Origin: Bradyrhizobium manausense
GTDB lineage: Bacteria > Pseudomonadota > Alphaproteobacteria > Rhizobiales > Xanthobacteraceae
Assembly (NCBI RefSeq): GCF_001440035.1
Contig: NZ_LJYG01000048.1
Span: 2,322 to 47,959, forward strand
Direction of reading: 5' to 3'
DNA: 45,638 nucleotides
Shown: positions 17,376 through 26,437 of the stretch, one piece after another
Layout: each line of letters opens with the position of its first letter
Position numbering within the stretch: the first letter of the stretch is position 1
The notes under the pieces: model-generated
Told to the model about the DNA's origin: nothing
Databases searched by the model: none
The model's input: only the letters and a program-made list of their open reading frames with translations
Made by a program: the position numbers and the translations under genes

Positions 17376-18068
17376 ATGCTGATCCTTGCCATCGATACCG
17401 CGCTGGAGGCGTGCGCGGCCGCAGTGCTCGATACCGACGCCGGCGAGCTCCTTGCGCAGGAGCAGATGCTGATGAAGCGCGGTCACGCCGAGGCGCTGAT
17501 GCCGATGATCGCGCGCGTCATGCAATCGGCGGACCTTGCTTTCACTGCACTCGACCGCATCGCTGTGACCGTCGGTCCCGGCAGCTTCACCGGCTTGCGC
17601 GTCGGCATTTCGGCGGCACGCGGTCTTGCGCTTGCAGCCAAGCGACCGGCGGTTGGGCTGACGACCTTGTCGGCCTATGCGGCCCCCATCATTGGCCGGA
17701 GCGGTTCGGTGCCGGTGATCTCGGCGATCGATGCGCGGCATGACCACGTCTATTTCCAGATCGTCGGCGGCGACGGCAGCCAGCTGGTGCAGCCAGGCAT
17801 CGCCCCCATCGATGAGGCGATCGCAGCGGCGCGATTCGGCGCGCCACACCTGGTCGGCAACGCCGCGAAGATCATCGCCGAGCGCTGGCCCAAGGATGCG
17901 CCACAACCTGTGTCCGTCGACGTGCAGCCCGCACCCGACATCGGCTGGGTCGCGTGGCTCGGTGCCGCGGCCAATCCCGACACGACGCCGGCGCGGCCGT
18001 TTTATCTGAAGGCGCCCGACGCAAAGCCGGCCGCATTGCCGCCGCTCGCTCCAGCCGCAAGCTCATGA
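17376..18068 (+). CDS. tsaB: tRNA threonylcarbamoyladenosine biosynthesis protein TsaB
   Basis: 230 residues. ASKHA-fold protein that partners TsaD (and TsaE) in making t6A at position 37 of ANN-decoding tRNAs. Key motifs are MLILAIDTALEACAAAV at the N-terminus, RGHAEALMPMI, and VGPGSFTGLRVGISAARGLALA (about residues 67-88). It lacks the metal-binding histidines of TsaD, as expected for TsaB. Its stop overlaps the rimI start by four bases, giving a tsaB-rimI pair. The upstream region is unusual (see the nested repeat at 17302-17369). Confidence 0.93.
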   Translation: MLILAIDTALEACAAAVLDTDAGELLAQEQMLMKRGHAEALMPMIARVMQSADLAFTALDRIAVTVGPGSFTGLRVGISAARGLALAAKRPAVGLTTLSAYAAPIIGRSGSVPVISAIDARHDHVYFQIVGGDGSQLVQPGIAPIDEAIAAARFGAPHLVGNAAKIIAERWPKDAPQPVSVDVQPAPDIGWVAWLGAAANPDTTPARPFYLKAPDAKPAALPPLAPAASS

Positions 18069-18550
18069 TGAGATGGTTTTCGGACTGGTGGCGCGGCGGC
18101 ACGGCCGCCGTCGAGCCGGCAGCAGCGCGCGACGCGGCACGGCTGGCGCAATTGCACGGCGCGTCCTTTGCGCATGGCTGGGGCGAGAGCGAATTCGAGG
18201 CCATGCTCAGCGAGCGCAACACGCTGGTGCACCGCTTGCGCGTGGGGCGCAAAATCGTCGGCTTTGCGGTGTCGCGGATCGGCGCGGACGAAGCCGAAAT
18301 CCTCTCGGTCGCGATCGACCAGGCCCACCGCGGCCGCGGCCTCTCCCGCACGCTGCTGATGACCCATCTCGGTCACCTTGCGGGACGCGGCGTGCGAACG
18401 ATCTTTCTGGAGGTCGAGGAGAACAACCAGCCCGCACGACGCCTCTATGAGAGGGCCGGATTCGTGGTGGTCGGGCGCCGCGAACGCTACTATAAGCAGC
18501 CGAACGGGGAACAATTGAACGCGCTTCTGATGCGGCGTGACTTGTCGTAA
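18065..18550 (+). CDS. rimI: Ribosomal protein S18-alanine N-acetyltransferase-like GNAT protein
   Basis: 161 residues, GNAT fold. The acetyl-CoA motif is VAIDQAHRGRGLSRTLL (about residues 83-99), followed by TIFLEVEENNQPARRLYERAGF, the exact pattern of RimI proteins. RimI acetylates the N-terminal alanine of ribosomal protein S18. The start is the ATG at 18065, which overlaps the tsaB stop (ATGA), as in many bacteria; a second ATG follows at once. The next gene, fur, begins six bases after the stop. Confidence 0.9.
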   Translation: MMRWFSDWWRGGTAAVEPAAARDAARLAQLHGASFAHGWGESEFEAMLSERNTLVHRLRVGRKIVGFAVSRIGADEAEILSVAIDQAHRGRGLSRTLLMTHLGHLAGRGVRTIFLEVEENNQPARRLYERAGFVVVGRRERYYKQPNGEQLNALLMRRDLS

Positions 18551-18555
18551 CATTG

Positions 18556-19044
18556 ATGGCAGAAAGCGCCCCCGCAGGCGGACACACCATGACCGGACTT
18601 AAACCTTCTTCGGCATCCAAGGCGACCGGCATCGAGGCGCGCTGTGCCGCCACCGGCATGCGCATGACCGAGCAGCGCCGCGTGATCGCGCGCGTGCTTG
18701 CGGAAGCGGTCGATCACCCCGACGTCGAGGAATTGTACCGGCGCTGTGTCGCCGTCGACGACAAGATCTCGATCTCGACCGTCTATCGCACCGTCAAGCT
18801 GTTCGAGGACGCCGGCATCATCGAACGCCACGATTTTCGCGAGGGCCGCGCGCGCTACGAGACGATGCGCGACAGCCATCACGACCACCTCATCAACCTG
18901 CGCGACGGCAAGGTGATCGAGTTCACCTCGGAAGAGATCGAGAAACTGCAGGCGGAGATCGCCCGCAAGCTCGGCTACAAGCTGGTCGATCACAGGCTCG
19001 AGCTCTATTGCGTCCCGCTCGACGACGACAAGCCGACGTCTTGA
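18556..19044 (+). CDS. fur: Fur family transcriptional regulator
   Basis: 162 residues if the ATG at 18556 is used; an ATG at 18589 is equally possible (151 residues). The N-terminal winged helix includes MTEQRRVIARVL, HPDVEELYRR and ISISTVYRTVKLFEDAGII. The metal site sequence DSHHDHLINL (about residues 107-116) is present. The C-terminal CxxC pair of some Fur proteins is absent. In alphaproteobacteria such proteins act as Fur or as manganese-responsive Mur, and sequence alone does not separate them. It is placed after rimI and overlaps the HAD gene. Confidence 0.9.
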   Translation: MAESAPAGGHTMTGLKPSSASKATGIEARCAATGMRMTEQRRVIARVLAEAVDHPDVEELYRRCVAVDDKISISTVYRTVKLFEDAGIIERHDFREGRARYETMRDSHHDHLINLRDGKVIEFTSEEIEKLQAEIARKLGYKLVDHRLELYCVPLDDDKPTS

Positions 19045-19730
19045 GTCTCGTGCCCATCGACCTCATCATCTTCGATTGCGACGGCGTGCTCGTGGACAGC
19101 GAGCTGATTTCCTGTCGCGCGCATGCCGATGTGCTCACGCGGCACGGCTATCCGATCACCTCGGCACAGGTGTCCGAGCGTTTCCTCGGCCGTTCGACCA
19201 AACAGGCCAATCTCGAGATCGAAAGCGAGCTCGGCCGCAGGCTGCCCGAGGCCTATCACGGCGATCTCCAGGACGAGCTGTTCCGCGCGTTCGAAGCCGA
19301 CCTCGAGGCGATCCGCGGCATCCACGACGTGCTCGATGTCGTGACGCAACGCGTCTGCGTGGCCTCGAGCGGCTCGCATCCGCGCATGCAGGTGAGCCTC
19401 GGAAGCACGGGGCTCTATGAACGCCTCGCGCCGAATATCTTCTCGTCCTCCCAAGTGACGAACGGCAAGCCGGCGCCGGACCTGTTCCTGTTCGCAGCCA
19501 GCCAGATGGGCGTGCCGCCCGAGCGCTGCGTCGTGATCGAGGACAGCCTGGCTGGCATTGCCGGCGCGCGGGCGGCCGGGATGAAGGTGTTCGGCTTTTA
19601 CGGGGGCAGCCATTGCGACGACCGCCATGCCGAGACCCTGCGCCAGGCCGGCGCCGACCTGACCTTCGGCGATATGCATGAATTGCCGGACCTGATCCGG
19701 CGCGTCGCCGCGGACGCCCTGACGGGCTGA
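19041..19730 (+). CDS. HAD superfamily hydrolase (phosphoglycolate phosphatase/beta-PGM-like)
   Basis: 229 residues from a TTG at 19041 that overlaps the fur stop; a GTG at 19050 is the alternative. Motif I is FDCDGVLVDSE with nucleophile Asp12 and Asp14. Motif II is VASSGS, the Lys of motif III is in TNGKPAPDLFLFAA, and motif IV is VIEDSLAGIAGARAAGM. The helical cap lies between motifs I and II, so this is a subfamily I (C1 cap) phosphatase. It dephosphorylates a small metabolite, with substrate unknown. Co-transcription with fur is likely. Confidence 0.88.
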   Translation: MSLVPIDLIIFDCDGVLVDSELISCRAHADVLTRHGYPITSAQVSERFLGRSTKQANLEIESELGRRLPEAYHGDLQDELFRAFEADLEAIRGIHDVLDVVTQRVCVASSGSHPRMQVSLGSTGLYERLAPNIFSSSQVTNGKPAPDLFLFAASQMGVPPERCVVIEDSLAGIAGARAAGMKVFGFYGGSHCDDRHAETLRQAGADLTFGDMHELPDLIRRVAADALTG

Positions 19731-19744
19731 TTTCGGCCGATTGC

Positions 19745-19839
19745 CGTCATTCCGGGGCACGCGCAACGCGCGTGAACCCGGAATCCAGAGGTTTTCGCGC
19801 GGGATTCCGGGTCGCGCTGGCGCGCCCCCAGGAATGACG
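19745..19839. repeat. Palindromic repeat, ATTCCGGG family, second dimer copy
   Basis: A 95-bp element between the HAD gene and miaB. The outer stem is CGTCATTCC...GGAATGACG. The first unit encloses CACGCGC-aac-GCGCGTG; the centre pairs CCCGGAATCC with GGATTCCGGG around a 14-base loop; the second unit encloses CGCGC-tg-GCGCG. The arm sequences differ from the 17202-17284 copy but pairing is kept. Confidence 0.8.
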
Positions 19840-19919
19840 ACCCAAATAGGCTCATTCGCTGGATTTTCGGTCCCTCAGCCTATATTTGAGGGCCGTCCTC
19901 CACCTCACCTCCGGGTTCC

Positions 19920-21317
19920 ATGACGCCGCCGCGCAAGCTGCACATCAAATCATATGGCTGCCAGATGAACGTCTACGATGCCCAGCGCATGGTGGACACC
20001 CTGGCTCCGGAAGGATTCGTGAAGACCGCGAGCGCCGAGGACGCCGACCTCGTCATCCTCAACACCTGCCATATCAGAGAGAAGGCCTCCGAAAAGGTCT
20101 ATTCCGAGCTCGGCCGCCTGCGCGTCGCCAAGGACGAAGCGGCGCGCGAGGGCCGCGCCATGCAGATCGCGGTGGCCGGCTGCGTCGCGCAGGCCGAAGG
20201 CGAAGAGATTGTGCGCCGCGCGCCCGTGGTCGATGTCGTGGTCGGACCGCAGAGCTATCATCATCTGCCCGACCTCCTGAAGCGCGCCGGCCATGAAGGC
20301 CGCGCGATCGAGACCGAGTTTCCCGCCGCCGACAAGTTCGGCTTCCTGGCCCAGCCCAAGCCCGATGCGATCCGCGCGCGCGGCATTTCCGCTTTCGTCA
20401 CGGTGCAGGAAGGCTGCGACAAGTTTTGCACGTTCTGCGTCGTGCCCTACACGCGGGGCTCGGAGGTCTCGCGCCCGGTGGCGAAGATCGTCAACGATGT
20501 GAAGCGGCTTGCCGACAATGGCGTGCGCGAGCTCACGCTGATCGGGCAGAATGTCAACGCCTATCACGGCGAGGGGCCTGACGGAAAAACCTGGGGGCTC
20601 GGCCGGCTACTCGAACATCTGGCGACGATTCCCGGCATCGCGCGGCTGCGCTATTCGACCAGCCACCCCCGCGACGTCGATGACAGTTTGATTGCGGCCC
20701 ATCGCGATCTCGACGCCCTGATGCCGTTCGTGCATCTTCCGGTGCAGTCGGGCTCGGACCGGATTCTTGCCGCCATGAACCGGAAACATACCGCCGATGA
20801 TTATCGGCGCGTCGTCGATCGTTTCCGCACCGCGCGCCAAGACATTGCTTTTTCATCAGATTTCATCGTCGGCTTTCCCGGCGAGACTGAGCAAGATTTT
20901 CTCGCGACCCTCGCGCTTGTCACGCAAATCGGCTACGCTGCGGCGTATTCGTTCAAATACTCCGCCCGGCCGGGAACGCCGGCCGCGGACATGCAGGAGA
21001 CGGTGTCCCCCGCCGAGATGGACCAGCGATTGGAGCGGCTCCAGAACTTGATCGACAGCCAGCAATCGGCCTTCAACAAGGCTGCGATTGGCTCAACGGT
21101 CGACGTGCTGTTCGAACGCCCGGCGCGCAAGGACGGCCAGATCGTCGGCCGCACCGCCTTCCTCCAGCCCGCGCATGTGATGGCCTCGCCCGACATCATC
21201 GGAAAAATCCTGCCGGTCAGGATCGACAGCCTCGAGCGCTACAGTTTCCTCGGCGAGCTCGCCGCGCCACGCCATGCGCGCGAGCCCGCTTTATCATCCA
21301 TCGCCACTGGAGCCTGA
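19920..21317 (+). CDS. miaB: tRNA-2-methylthio-N6-dimethylallyladenosine synthase MiaB
   Basis: 465 residues. Radical SAM methylthiotransferase that adds the 2-methylthio group to i6A37 of tRNAs. The N-terminal UPF0004 domain has the auxiliary cluster cysteines Cys14 (SYGCQMN), Cys50 (NTCHIRE) and Cys88 (VAGCVAQ). The radical SAM triad is Cys166, Cys170 and Cys173 ([10 protein letters not shown]). A C-terminal TRAM domain follows. All are intact. It leads the miaB-phoH-ybeY-corC-lnt run, with only four bases to phoH. Confidence 0.96.
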   Translation: MTPPRKLHIKSYGCQMNVYDAQRMVDTLAPEGFVKTASAEDADLVILNTCHIREKASEKVYSELGRLRVAKDEAAREGRAMQIAVAGCVAQAEGEEIVRRAPVVDVVVGPQSYHHLPDLLKRAGHEGRAIETEFPAADKFGFLAQPKPDAIRARGISAFVTVQEGCDKFCTFCVVPYTRGSEVSRPVAKIVNDVKRLADNGVRELTLIGQNVNAYHGEGPDGKTWGLGRLLEHLATIPGIARLRYSTSHPRDVDDSLIAAHRDLDALMPFVHLPVQSGSDRILAAMNRKHTADDYRRVVDRFRTARQDIAFSSDFIVGFPGETEQDFLATLALVTQIGYAAAYSFKYSARPGTPAADMQETVSPAEMDQRLERLQNLIDSQQSAFNKAAIGSTVDVLFERPARKDGQIVGRTAFLQPAHVMASPDIIGKILPVRIDSLERYSFLGELAAPRHAREPALSSIATGA

Positions 21318-21321
21318 ACCC

Positions 21322-22380
21322 TTGCCAAAAAGCGCATCGGATTCGCCTGCTATCGCTCCCAGCCGCAAATTTGACCGCGACATGCAAGTTCCGCCCGAGA
21401 CCCAGGTCGTCATCGACTTCGACGACAACCGCGCCGCATCCGCGCTGGTCGGCCCCTACGGCCAGAACCTGGCGCAGATCGAGCGCCGGCTCGGCGTCGT
21501 CGTGGACTCCAAGGGCAACCACATCACCATCAGCGGCACCCGCGACGGCTGCGACGCGGCGCGCCGCGTGCTGGAGACTCTTTATGCCCACGCGGTGAAG
21601 GGGCAGGACGTCGACCAGGGCGAAGTCGAAGGCGCAATCCGCGCCGTGATCGCGCAAGGCTCGCTGTTCGAGTTCGACGCCAAGTCGGCGAAGTCGACCT
21701 TCGACAGCATCAATTTGCGCAAGCGCCCGGTGCGCGCACGCACGGCGGCGCAAGACTCCTACATCCGCGCGCTGAAGCGCCATGAACTCGTGTTCGGCAT
21801 CGGCCCCGCCGGCACCGGCAAGACCTGGCTCGCGGTCGCCCATGCCGCGCAATTGTTCGAGCGCAAGGAGGTCGACAAGATCATCCTGTCGCGCCCGGCG
21901 GTGGAAGCCGGCGAGCGGCTCGGCTTTTTGCCCGGCGATCTCCGCGAGAAGGTCGATCCGTATCTGCGCCCGATCTACGACGCCCTCTACGACCTGATGG
22001 ACGCGCGCATCGTCGAGCGCGCGCTGCAGACCGGCGAGATCGAGATCGCACCGCTCGCCTTCATGCGCGGTCGCACGCTGACCAATGCCGCGATCATCCT
22101 CGACGAGGCCCAGAACACCACGTCGATGCAGATGAAGATGTTCCTCACGCGTCTTGGCGAGAACAGCCGCATGATCGTCACGGGCGATCCCTCGCAGATC
22201 GATCTGCCGAACGGCCAGACCTCGGGACTCGCCGAGGCGACGCGCCTGCTCGATGGCGTCGAAGGCATTGCGCAAGTTCATTTCAAGGCCGAGGACGTGA
22301 TCCGCCACGAGCTCGTGGCACGAATCGTCGCCGCCTATGAAGGCTCGGCGCAGCGGCCGCCCGCCGGCAACAAATCCTGA
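21322..22380 (+). CDS. phoH: PhoH family ATPase (YbeZ type)
   Basis: 352 residues from the TTG at 21322, four bases after miaB; an ATG at 21274 lies inside miaB and one at 21382 would shorten the N-terminus. It has a KH-like N-terminal part (ALVGPYGQNLAQIERRLGV), then the P-loop GIGPAGTGKTWLAV and the Walker B-like IILDEAQNTT, and SRMIVTGDPSQIDLP. This is the PhoH/YbeZ NTPase that works with YbeY in RNA or ribosome metabolism. The next gene is ybeY, as in most proteobacteria. Confidence 0.93.
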   Translation: MPKSASDSPAIAPSRKFDRDMQVPPETQVVIDFDDNRAASALVGPYGQNLAQIERRLGVVVDSKGNHITISGTRDGCDAARRVLETLYAHAVKGQDVDQGEVEGAIRAVIAQGSLFEFDAKSAKSTFDSINLRKRPVRARTAAQDSYIRALKRHELVFGIGPAGTGKTWLAVAHAAQLFERKEVDKIILSRPAVEAGERLGFLPGDLREKVDPYLRPIYDALYDLMDARIVERALQTGEIEIAPLAFMRGRTLTNAAIILDEAQNTTSMQMKMFLTRLGENSRMIVTGDPSQIDLPNGQTSGLAEATRLLDGVEGIAQVHFKAEDVIRHELVARIVAAYEGSAQRPPAGNKS

Positions 22381-22440
22381 CGAGACAACAGCGGGATCAG
22401 GCGGGCGTTGACACAACGCCTTATCGTTCCGAACAAAGCC

Positions 22441-22950
22441 ATGTCACATCCCAACCTTCCCATCACCGAGGTCCTCGTCGTCGCCGATTGCTGGCAAAGC
22501 GAGCCCGATGCCGAAGCCGTGATCCAGCGCGCCGTTGCGGCAGCCGCCGAATCCGTCGACGAAGACCTCGCGGACGCGGAAGTGGCCGTGATGCTGACCG
22601 ATGATGCCGGCATCCGCACGCTCAACGGCAACTGGCGCGGCATCGACAAGCCGACCAACGTGCTGTCGTTTCCCGCGCTGCAGCCCGAGGGCGAATGGAA
22701 GCCGGGCGATGCGCCGCGCATGCTCGGCGACATCGCGATCGCCTTTGAGACCATGCGGCGCGAGGCGGACGAGCAACACAAGCCGTTCGACCATCATTTG
22801 AGTCATCTCGCGGTGCATGGTTTCCTGCATCTGATCGGCTACGATCACGAGAACGACGACGACGCGGAAGAAATGGAAGCACTCGAGATCGAGATCCTGG
22901 CTCATCTCGGCATCCCCGATCCCTATGCAGACCGCGCGGGGACGCACTGA
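22441..22950 (+). CDS. ybeY: Endoribonuclease YbeY, rRNA maturation factor
   Basis: 169 residues from the ATG at 22441. The zinc motif H126-x3-H130-x5-H136 in HLAVHGFLHLIGYDH is complete, and the conserved NVLSFP segment is present. YbeY is a single-strand-specific endoribonuclease needed for 16S rRNA 3'-end processing and ribosome quality control. A TTG at 22408 would add eleven residues but has no support. The gene follows phoH by 60 bp and its stop is one base from the start of corC. Confidence 0.94.
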   Translation: MSHPNLPITEVLVVADCWQSEPDAEAVIQRAVAAAAESVDEDLADAEVAVMLTDDAGIRTLNGNWRGIDKPTNVLSFPALQPEGEWKPGDAPRMLGDIAIAFETMRREADEQHKPFDHHLSHLAVHGFLHLIGYDHENDDDAEEMEALEIEILAHLGIPDPYADRAGTH

Positions 22951-22951
22951 A

Positions 22952-24070
22952 ATGCCGGACTCAGAGCCTATTCACGACAATCCGCGCAACACGGCCAATC
23001 TGCCGGCCGTCGTGACGCCGGGCGAGGTCATGCGCCCGACCGCGGAGGGCTGGCTTTTGCGGGCCATCCGCACGCTGTTCGGCTGGAAAGCCGGCTCGGT
23101 GCGTGACGATCTCCAGGTGGTGCTGGACGCATCGACGCCCGATGACACCGGCTTCTCCGCGGTCGAGCGCACCATGCTGCGCAACATCCTCGGCCTGCAC
23201 GAGCGCCGCATCGCCGACGTCATGGTGCATCGTGCCGACATCATCGCTGTGAAGCGCGACATTCCGCTCGGCGAATTGATGGATCGGTTCGAGAGGGCGG
23301 GCCATTCGCGCCTCGTCGTCTACAACGAGACGCTCGACGATCCCGTCGGCATCGTCCACATCCGCGATCTGCTCGCCTTCATGACCGCGCGGGCGCGCGT
23401 CTCGGAGGCCACCAAGACCAAACGCAAGAAGCCGCTGCCGGCCGGGCTCGACCTGAAGGCCGTGGACCTCGCGATGCCGCTGCAGGATGCGCGCATCATC
23501 CGCAAGCTGCTCTACGTGCCGCCGTCGATGCGCGCGATCGACCTTTTGGCGCAGATGCAGGCGACGCGCATTCACCTGGCGCTCGTCGTCGACGAATATG
23601 GCGGCAGCGACGGGCTGGTTTCGCTCGAGGACATTGTCGAGCAGATCGTCGGCGAGATCGACGACGAGCATGACAGCGACGAGCCGCCGTCGATCGTGCG
23701 GCTGCCCGACAACGCCTTCATCGCCGACGCCCGCGCCAGCCTGAAGGATGTGCGCACCGTCATCGGCGAGGACTTCGTCACCGGCGAGGCCGGCGAGGAA
23801 GTCGAGACGCTGGGCGGTTATCTCGTCAGCTTCGTCGGGCGCCTGCCGGTGCGCGGCGAGGTGATCTCGGGTCCCGGCCATTACGAGGTCGAGGTGCTCG
23901 ATGCCGATCCGCGCCGCGTCAAGCGGCTGCGCATCTCGACCCGGAAAGAACGCCCCACACCGCGCACCCAGCGCGAGCGAAGCCGCCGCGAGGCCGCACC
24001 CGACAGCGGCCAGCCGCCGGCCAGTGACACCCCGACCCCGCCGCCTGCCGACGGGACCGGCCCGCAGTGA
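22952..24070 (+). CDS. corC: CorC/TlyC family CBS-domain protein
   Basis: 372 residues. It lacks a membrane DUF21 region, so it is the soluble CorC type. There are two CBS domains (about residues 90-235, including IADVMVHRADIIAV and LVVDEYGGSDGLVSLEDIVEQIVGEI) and a C-terminal transporter-associated domain (about 250-335, with FVTGEAGEEVETLGGYL). The tail is proline-rich and basic. CorC is linked to magnesium efflux and is normally next to lnt, as here. The stop overlaps the lnt GTG start (GTGA). Confidence 0.9.
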   Translation: MPDSEPIHDNPRNTANLPAVVTPGEVMRPTAEGWLLRAIRTLFGWKAGSVRDDLQVVLDASTPDDTGFSAVERTMLRNILGLHERRIADVMVHRADIIAVKRDIPLGELMDRFERAGHSRLVVYNETLDDPVGIVHIRDLLAFMTARARVSEATKTKRKKPLPAGLDLKAVDLAMPLQDARIIRKLLYVPPSMRAIDLLAQMQATRIHLALVVDEYGGSDGLVSLEDIVEQIVGEIDDEHDSDEPPSIVRLPDNAFIADARASLKDVRTVIGEDFVTGEAGEEVETLGGYLVSFVGRLPVRGEVISGPGHYEVEVLDADPRRVKRLRISTRKERPTPRTQRERSRREAAPDSGQPPASDTPTPPPADGTGPQ

Positions 24071-25680
24071 GCGCGTTCCAGCGTTTCCGGCAGATTGCGC
24101 TTGCCATCATCCTGACCTGGGGATGGAAGCGCGCGTTCCTGGCGATGGCGTGCGGCGCGTTCTCGGTGCTGGCGCTGGCGCCGTTCAACGTCTTTCCGGT
24201 GCTGTTCATCACCTTCCCGGTGATGGTCTGGCTGATCGACGGCGCGGGTGCCGGACGTTACGGCGGCGTCCCCGCCGCGGCGCTGACCGGCTATTGGTTC
24301 GGGCTCGGCTATTTCGTCCCTGGCCTCTACTGGATCGGCTACGCCTTCTTCGTCGACGCCGACGTGTTCGCCTGGCTGACGCCGTTCGCCGTGCTGGGAT
24401 TGCCGGCCTATCTCTCCATCTTCACGGCGATCGGCTTCGCGCTGGCCCGCCTGCTCTGGACCAAGGATGCCACCCGCATTCTCGCGCTCGCCGCCAGCCT
24501 CACCATTGGCGAATGGCTGCGCGGGCACGCGCTCACGGGTTTTCCCTGGAACGCGTTCGGCTATGCGCTGTCGGAGCCGCTGGCGCTGGCACAGACGGCC
24601 TCGCTGATCGGCCAGTGGGGCATGACCTTCCTCACGGTCGCGATCTTCGCAAGCCCGGCGGTGCTGATCGACCGCACGCGCGATCGCAATCCGGCATGGC
24701 GCGTGCCGGCTGCGGCGCTCGCGCTGCTGGTCGTCATGGGCATTTTCGGCGCGATCCGCCTGTCGCTGCATCCGACCACGATGGTTGCGGGCGCCAAGCT
24801 GCGCCTGATGCAGCCGAACCTGCAGCAGGACCTGAAATTCAACTACTCCGCCAAGGCGGCGGTGATGAAGAAATATCTGGCGCTGTCGGACCGCGCCTCC
24901 GGACCGCAATCGAGCGGCGTGAGCGCGGCCACCATCCTGATCTGGCCGGAATCTGCCTTTCCGTTCTTCCTGACCCGCGAAGCCGACGCGATGGCTGAGA
25001 TCGCAGCCCTGCTGCCCAAGGGCACGGTGCTGATCACCGGCTCGGTCCGCGCGCCCGATCAGCCACCGGGCACGCCGATCACGCGGGCCTACAATTCGAT
25101 CTATGTGATCGACCACGACGGCAGCGTGCTCGCCGTCTACGACAAGCTGCACCTGGTGCCGTTCGGCGAATATCTTCCGTACCAGGGCATCATGGAGAAG
25201 CTCGGCTTCGAGCAACTGACGCGCATGCGCGGCGGCTTCATTCCCGGTACGGTGCGGCACATGCTACCGGTGCCGAGCGCACCGCCCGCATTGCCACTGA
25301 TCTGCTACGAGGCCATCTTCCCCGACGAGATCCGCACGCGCGACGAGCGCCCGGGCTGGATGGTGAACCTCACCAATGACGGCTGGTTCGGCATTTCGAC
25401 CGGTCCGTACCAGCATCTGGAGCAGGCGCGGATGCGCGCCATCGAGCTTGGACTGCCGCTGGTCCGCTCGGCCAATACCGGCATCTCGGCCGTGATCGAT
25501 CCGGTGGGACGGACGGTGGCCAGCCTCGGCCTCGGCATCGAAGGCATTTTGGACGCAAATCTGCCGACCGCAATCCCGCCCACGATCTATGCGAGAGTCG
25601 GTGACATCCCCGCAGCCATGCTCGTCGCACTGGCTGTGATTTTGGCGGTGCGGTGGCGCGTTGCCAAACGGCGCCCCTGA
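24067..25680 (+). CDS. lnt: Apolipoprotein N-acyltransferase
   Basis: 537 residues from a GTG overlapping the corC stop. The N-terminal third has several membrane segments, followed by a periplasmic carbon-nitrogen hydrolase domain. The catalytic triad is visible as Glu295 (WPESAFP), Lys360 (YDKLHLVPFGEYLP) and Cys413 (ICYEAIFPDE). A final membrane segment lies near residue 525. Lnt adds the third acyl chain to the N-terminal cysteine of lipoproteins in the inner membrane. The length matches the family. Confidence 0.95.
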   Translation: MSAFQRFRQIALAIILTWGWKRAFLAMACGAFSVLALAPFNVFPVLFITFPVMVWLIDGAGAGRYGGVPAAALTGYWFGLGYFVPGLYWIGYAFFVDADVFAWLTPFAVLGLPAYLSIFTAIGFALARLLWTKDATRILALAASLTIGEWLRGHALTGFPWNAFGYALSEPLALAQTASLIGQWGMTFLTVAIFASPAVLIDRTRDRNPAWRVPAAALALLVVMGIFGAIRLSLHPTTMVAGAKLRLMQPNLQQDLKFNYSAKAAVMKKYLALSDRASGPQSSGVSAATILIWPESAFPFFLTREADAMAEIAALLPKGTVLITGSVRAPDQPPGTPITRAYNSIYVIDHDGSVLAVYDKLHLVPFGEYLPYQGIMEKLGFEQLTRMRGGFIPGTVRHMLPVPSAPPALPLICYEAIFPDEIRTRDERPGWMVNLTNDGWFGISTGPYQHLEQARMRAIELGLPLVRSANTGISAVIDPVGRTVASLGLGIEGILDANLPTAIPPTIYARVGDIPAAMLVALAVILAVRWRVAKRRP

Positions 25681-25724
25681 TTACCGCGCTTGCGATGTCC
25701 GGCGAGGTGGCCGGAATCCTTTGA

Positions 25725-25744
25725 CAACCGTAGTCCCACGGTTG
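25725..25744. promoter_or_regulatory. Inverted repeat with two TTGACA boxes upstream of the XRE regulator
   Basis: CAACCGT (25725-25731) and ACGGTTG (25738-25744) form a 7-bp inverted repeat with a 6-base centre. Two TTGACA sequences, at 25721-25726 and 25742-25747, lie at its borders 21 bases apart and could be -35 elements. A further hairpin GCACCG-t-CTG / CAG-CGGTGC follows at 25772-25797. The gap from lnt to the XRE start is 227 bp, so the regulator probably has its own promoter, possibly autoregulated. Confidence 0.45.
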
Positions 25745-25907
25745 ACAGACTGCACACGGGCTCCCCATTCTGCACCGTCTGCAAAAGACAGCGGTGCATT
25801 GCTAAATTTCTCCGCAATGTTTCCCCAATCAGAGTGAAGTTTTGACGTCGCTGTCACCTGAGGCGATCGTTCATTGCGCCGACGGTGGTGTTTGGAGGGC
25901 TGAGGAA

Positions 25908-26321
25908 ATGTCGAAAGCGCCCAACCCTGTTGACAAATATGTCGGCAGTCGCGTGCGCATGCGCCGCATCATGTTGGGCATGAGTCAGGAAAAGCTCGGT
26001 GAAGCTTTGGGCCTGACGTTCCAGCAGATCCAGAAATACGAGAAGGGCACCAACAGGGTCGGCGCGAGCCGCATCCAGCAAATTGCAGAGATTCTGCAGG
26101 TGCCGGTATCGTTCCTGTTCGAAGGCGGACCGAGCGGCGTCGCCGGCCCCGACGGCTTCGCCGAAGGCGCATCGCCCTCTTATGTCTCGGACTTCCTCGC
26201 GACATCGGAAGGGCTCGCTTTGACCAAGGCGTTCACCCGAATCACCGATTCGAAGCTGCGCCGTTCGATCGTCGATCTGGTCGAGCAGATCGCCGCCCGC
26301 GAAGGCCCGGACAAGCGCTGA
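25908..26321 (+). CDS. XRE family helix-turn-helix regulator (PhrR/PraR type)
   Basis: 137 residues from the ATG at 25908, which has GAGGA directly upstream. The HTH_3 domain is at about residues 12-68 (VRMRRIMLGMSQEKLGEALGLTFQQIQKYEKGTNRVGASRIQQIAEIL). The sequence is very close to what I remember of PhrR of Sinorhizobium and PraR of Rhizobium, small regulators encoded near lnt and metK. It has a C-terminal helical tail. A short terminator overlaps its stop codon. Confidence 0.88.
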   Translation: MSKAPNPVDKYVGSRVRMRRIMLGMSQEKLGEALGLTFQQIQKYEKGTNRVGASRIQQIAEILQVPVSFLFEGGPSGVAGPDGFAEGASPSYVSDFLATSEGLALTKAFTRITDSKLRRSIVDLVEQIAAREGPDKR

Positions 26322-26331
26322 GGCGCTTTTT
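26313..26331 (+). terminator. Short intrinsic terminator overlapping the XRE stop codon
   Basis: AAGCGC (26313-26318), loop TGAG, GCGCTT (26323-26328), then a T-run to 26331. The stop codon TGA is inside the loop. A 6-bp stem is short but the GC core and T-run fit a rho-independent terminator. It would separate the regulator from the M20 gene. Confidence 0.6.
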
Positions 26332-26437
26332 CATTCCGATTTGAGACTGCGCCAAATCTGGCCTATGTCGTCATTTGCGGACCGCGCCTCGCGCTGCCTC
26401 CGCTCAAATGATGCGATTCAAAGGCACAGATAGGTCC

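Noticed and set aside
16441..19839. Regularly spaced palindromes that could suggest a CRISPR array
   Set aside because: The copies are kilobases apart, in separate intergenic gaps, with no constant repeat-spacer period and no cas genes.
26322..26437. A SAM riboswitch in the gap before the M20 gene, where metK would be expected
   Set aside because: The 116 bases contain no recognisable SAM-II or other SAM riboswitch core, only the short terminator of the upstream gene.
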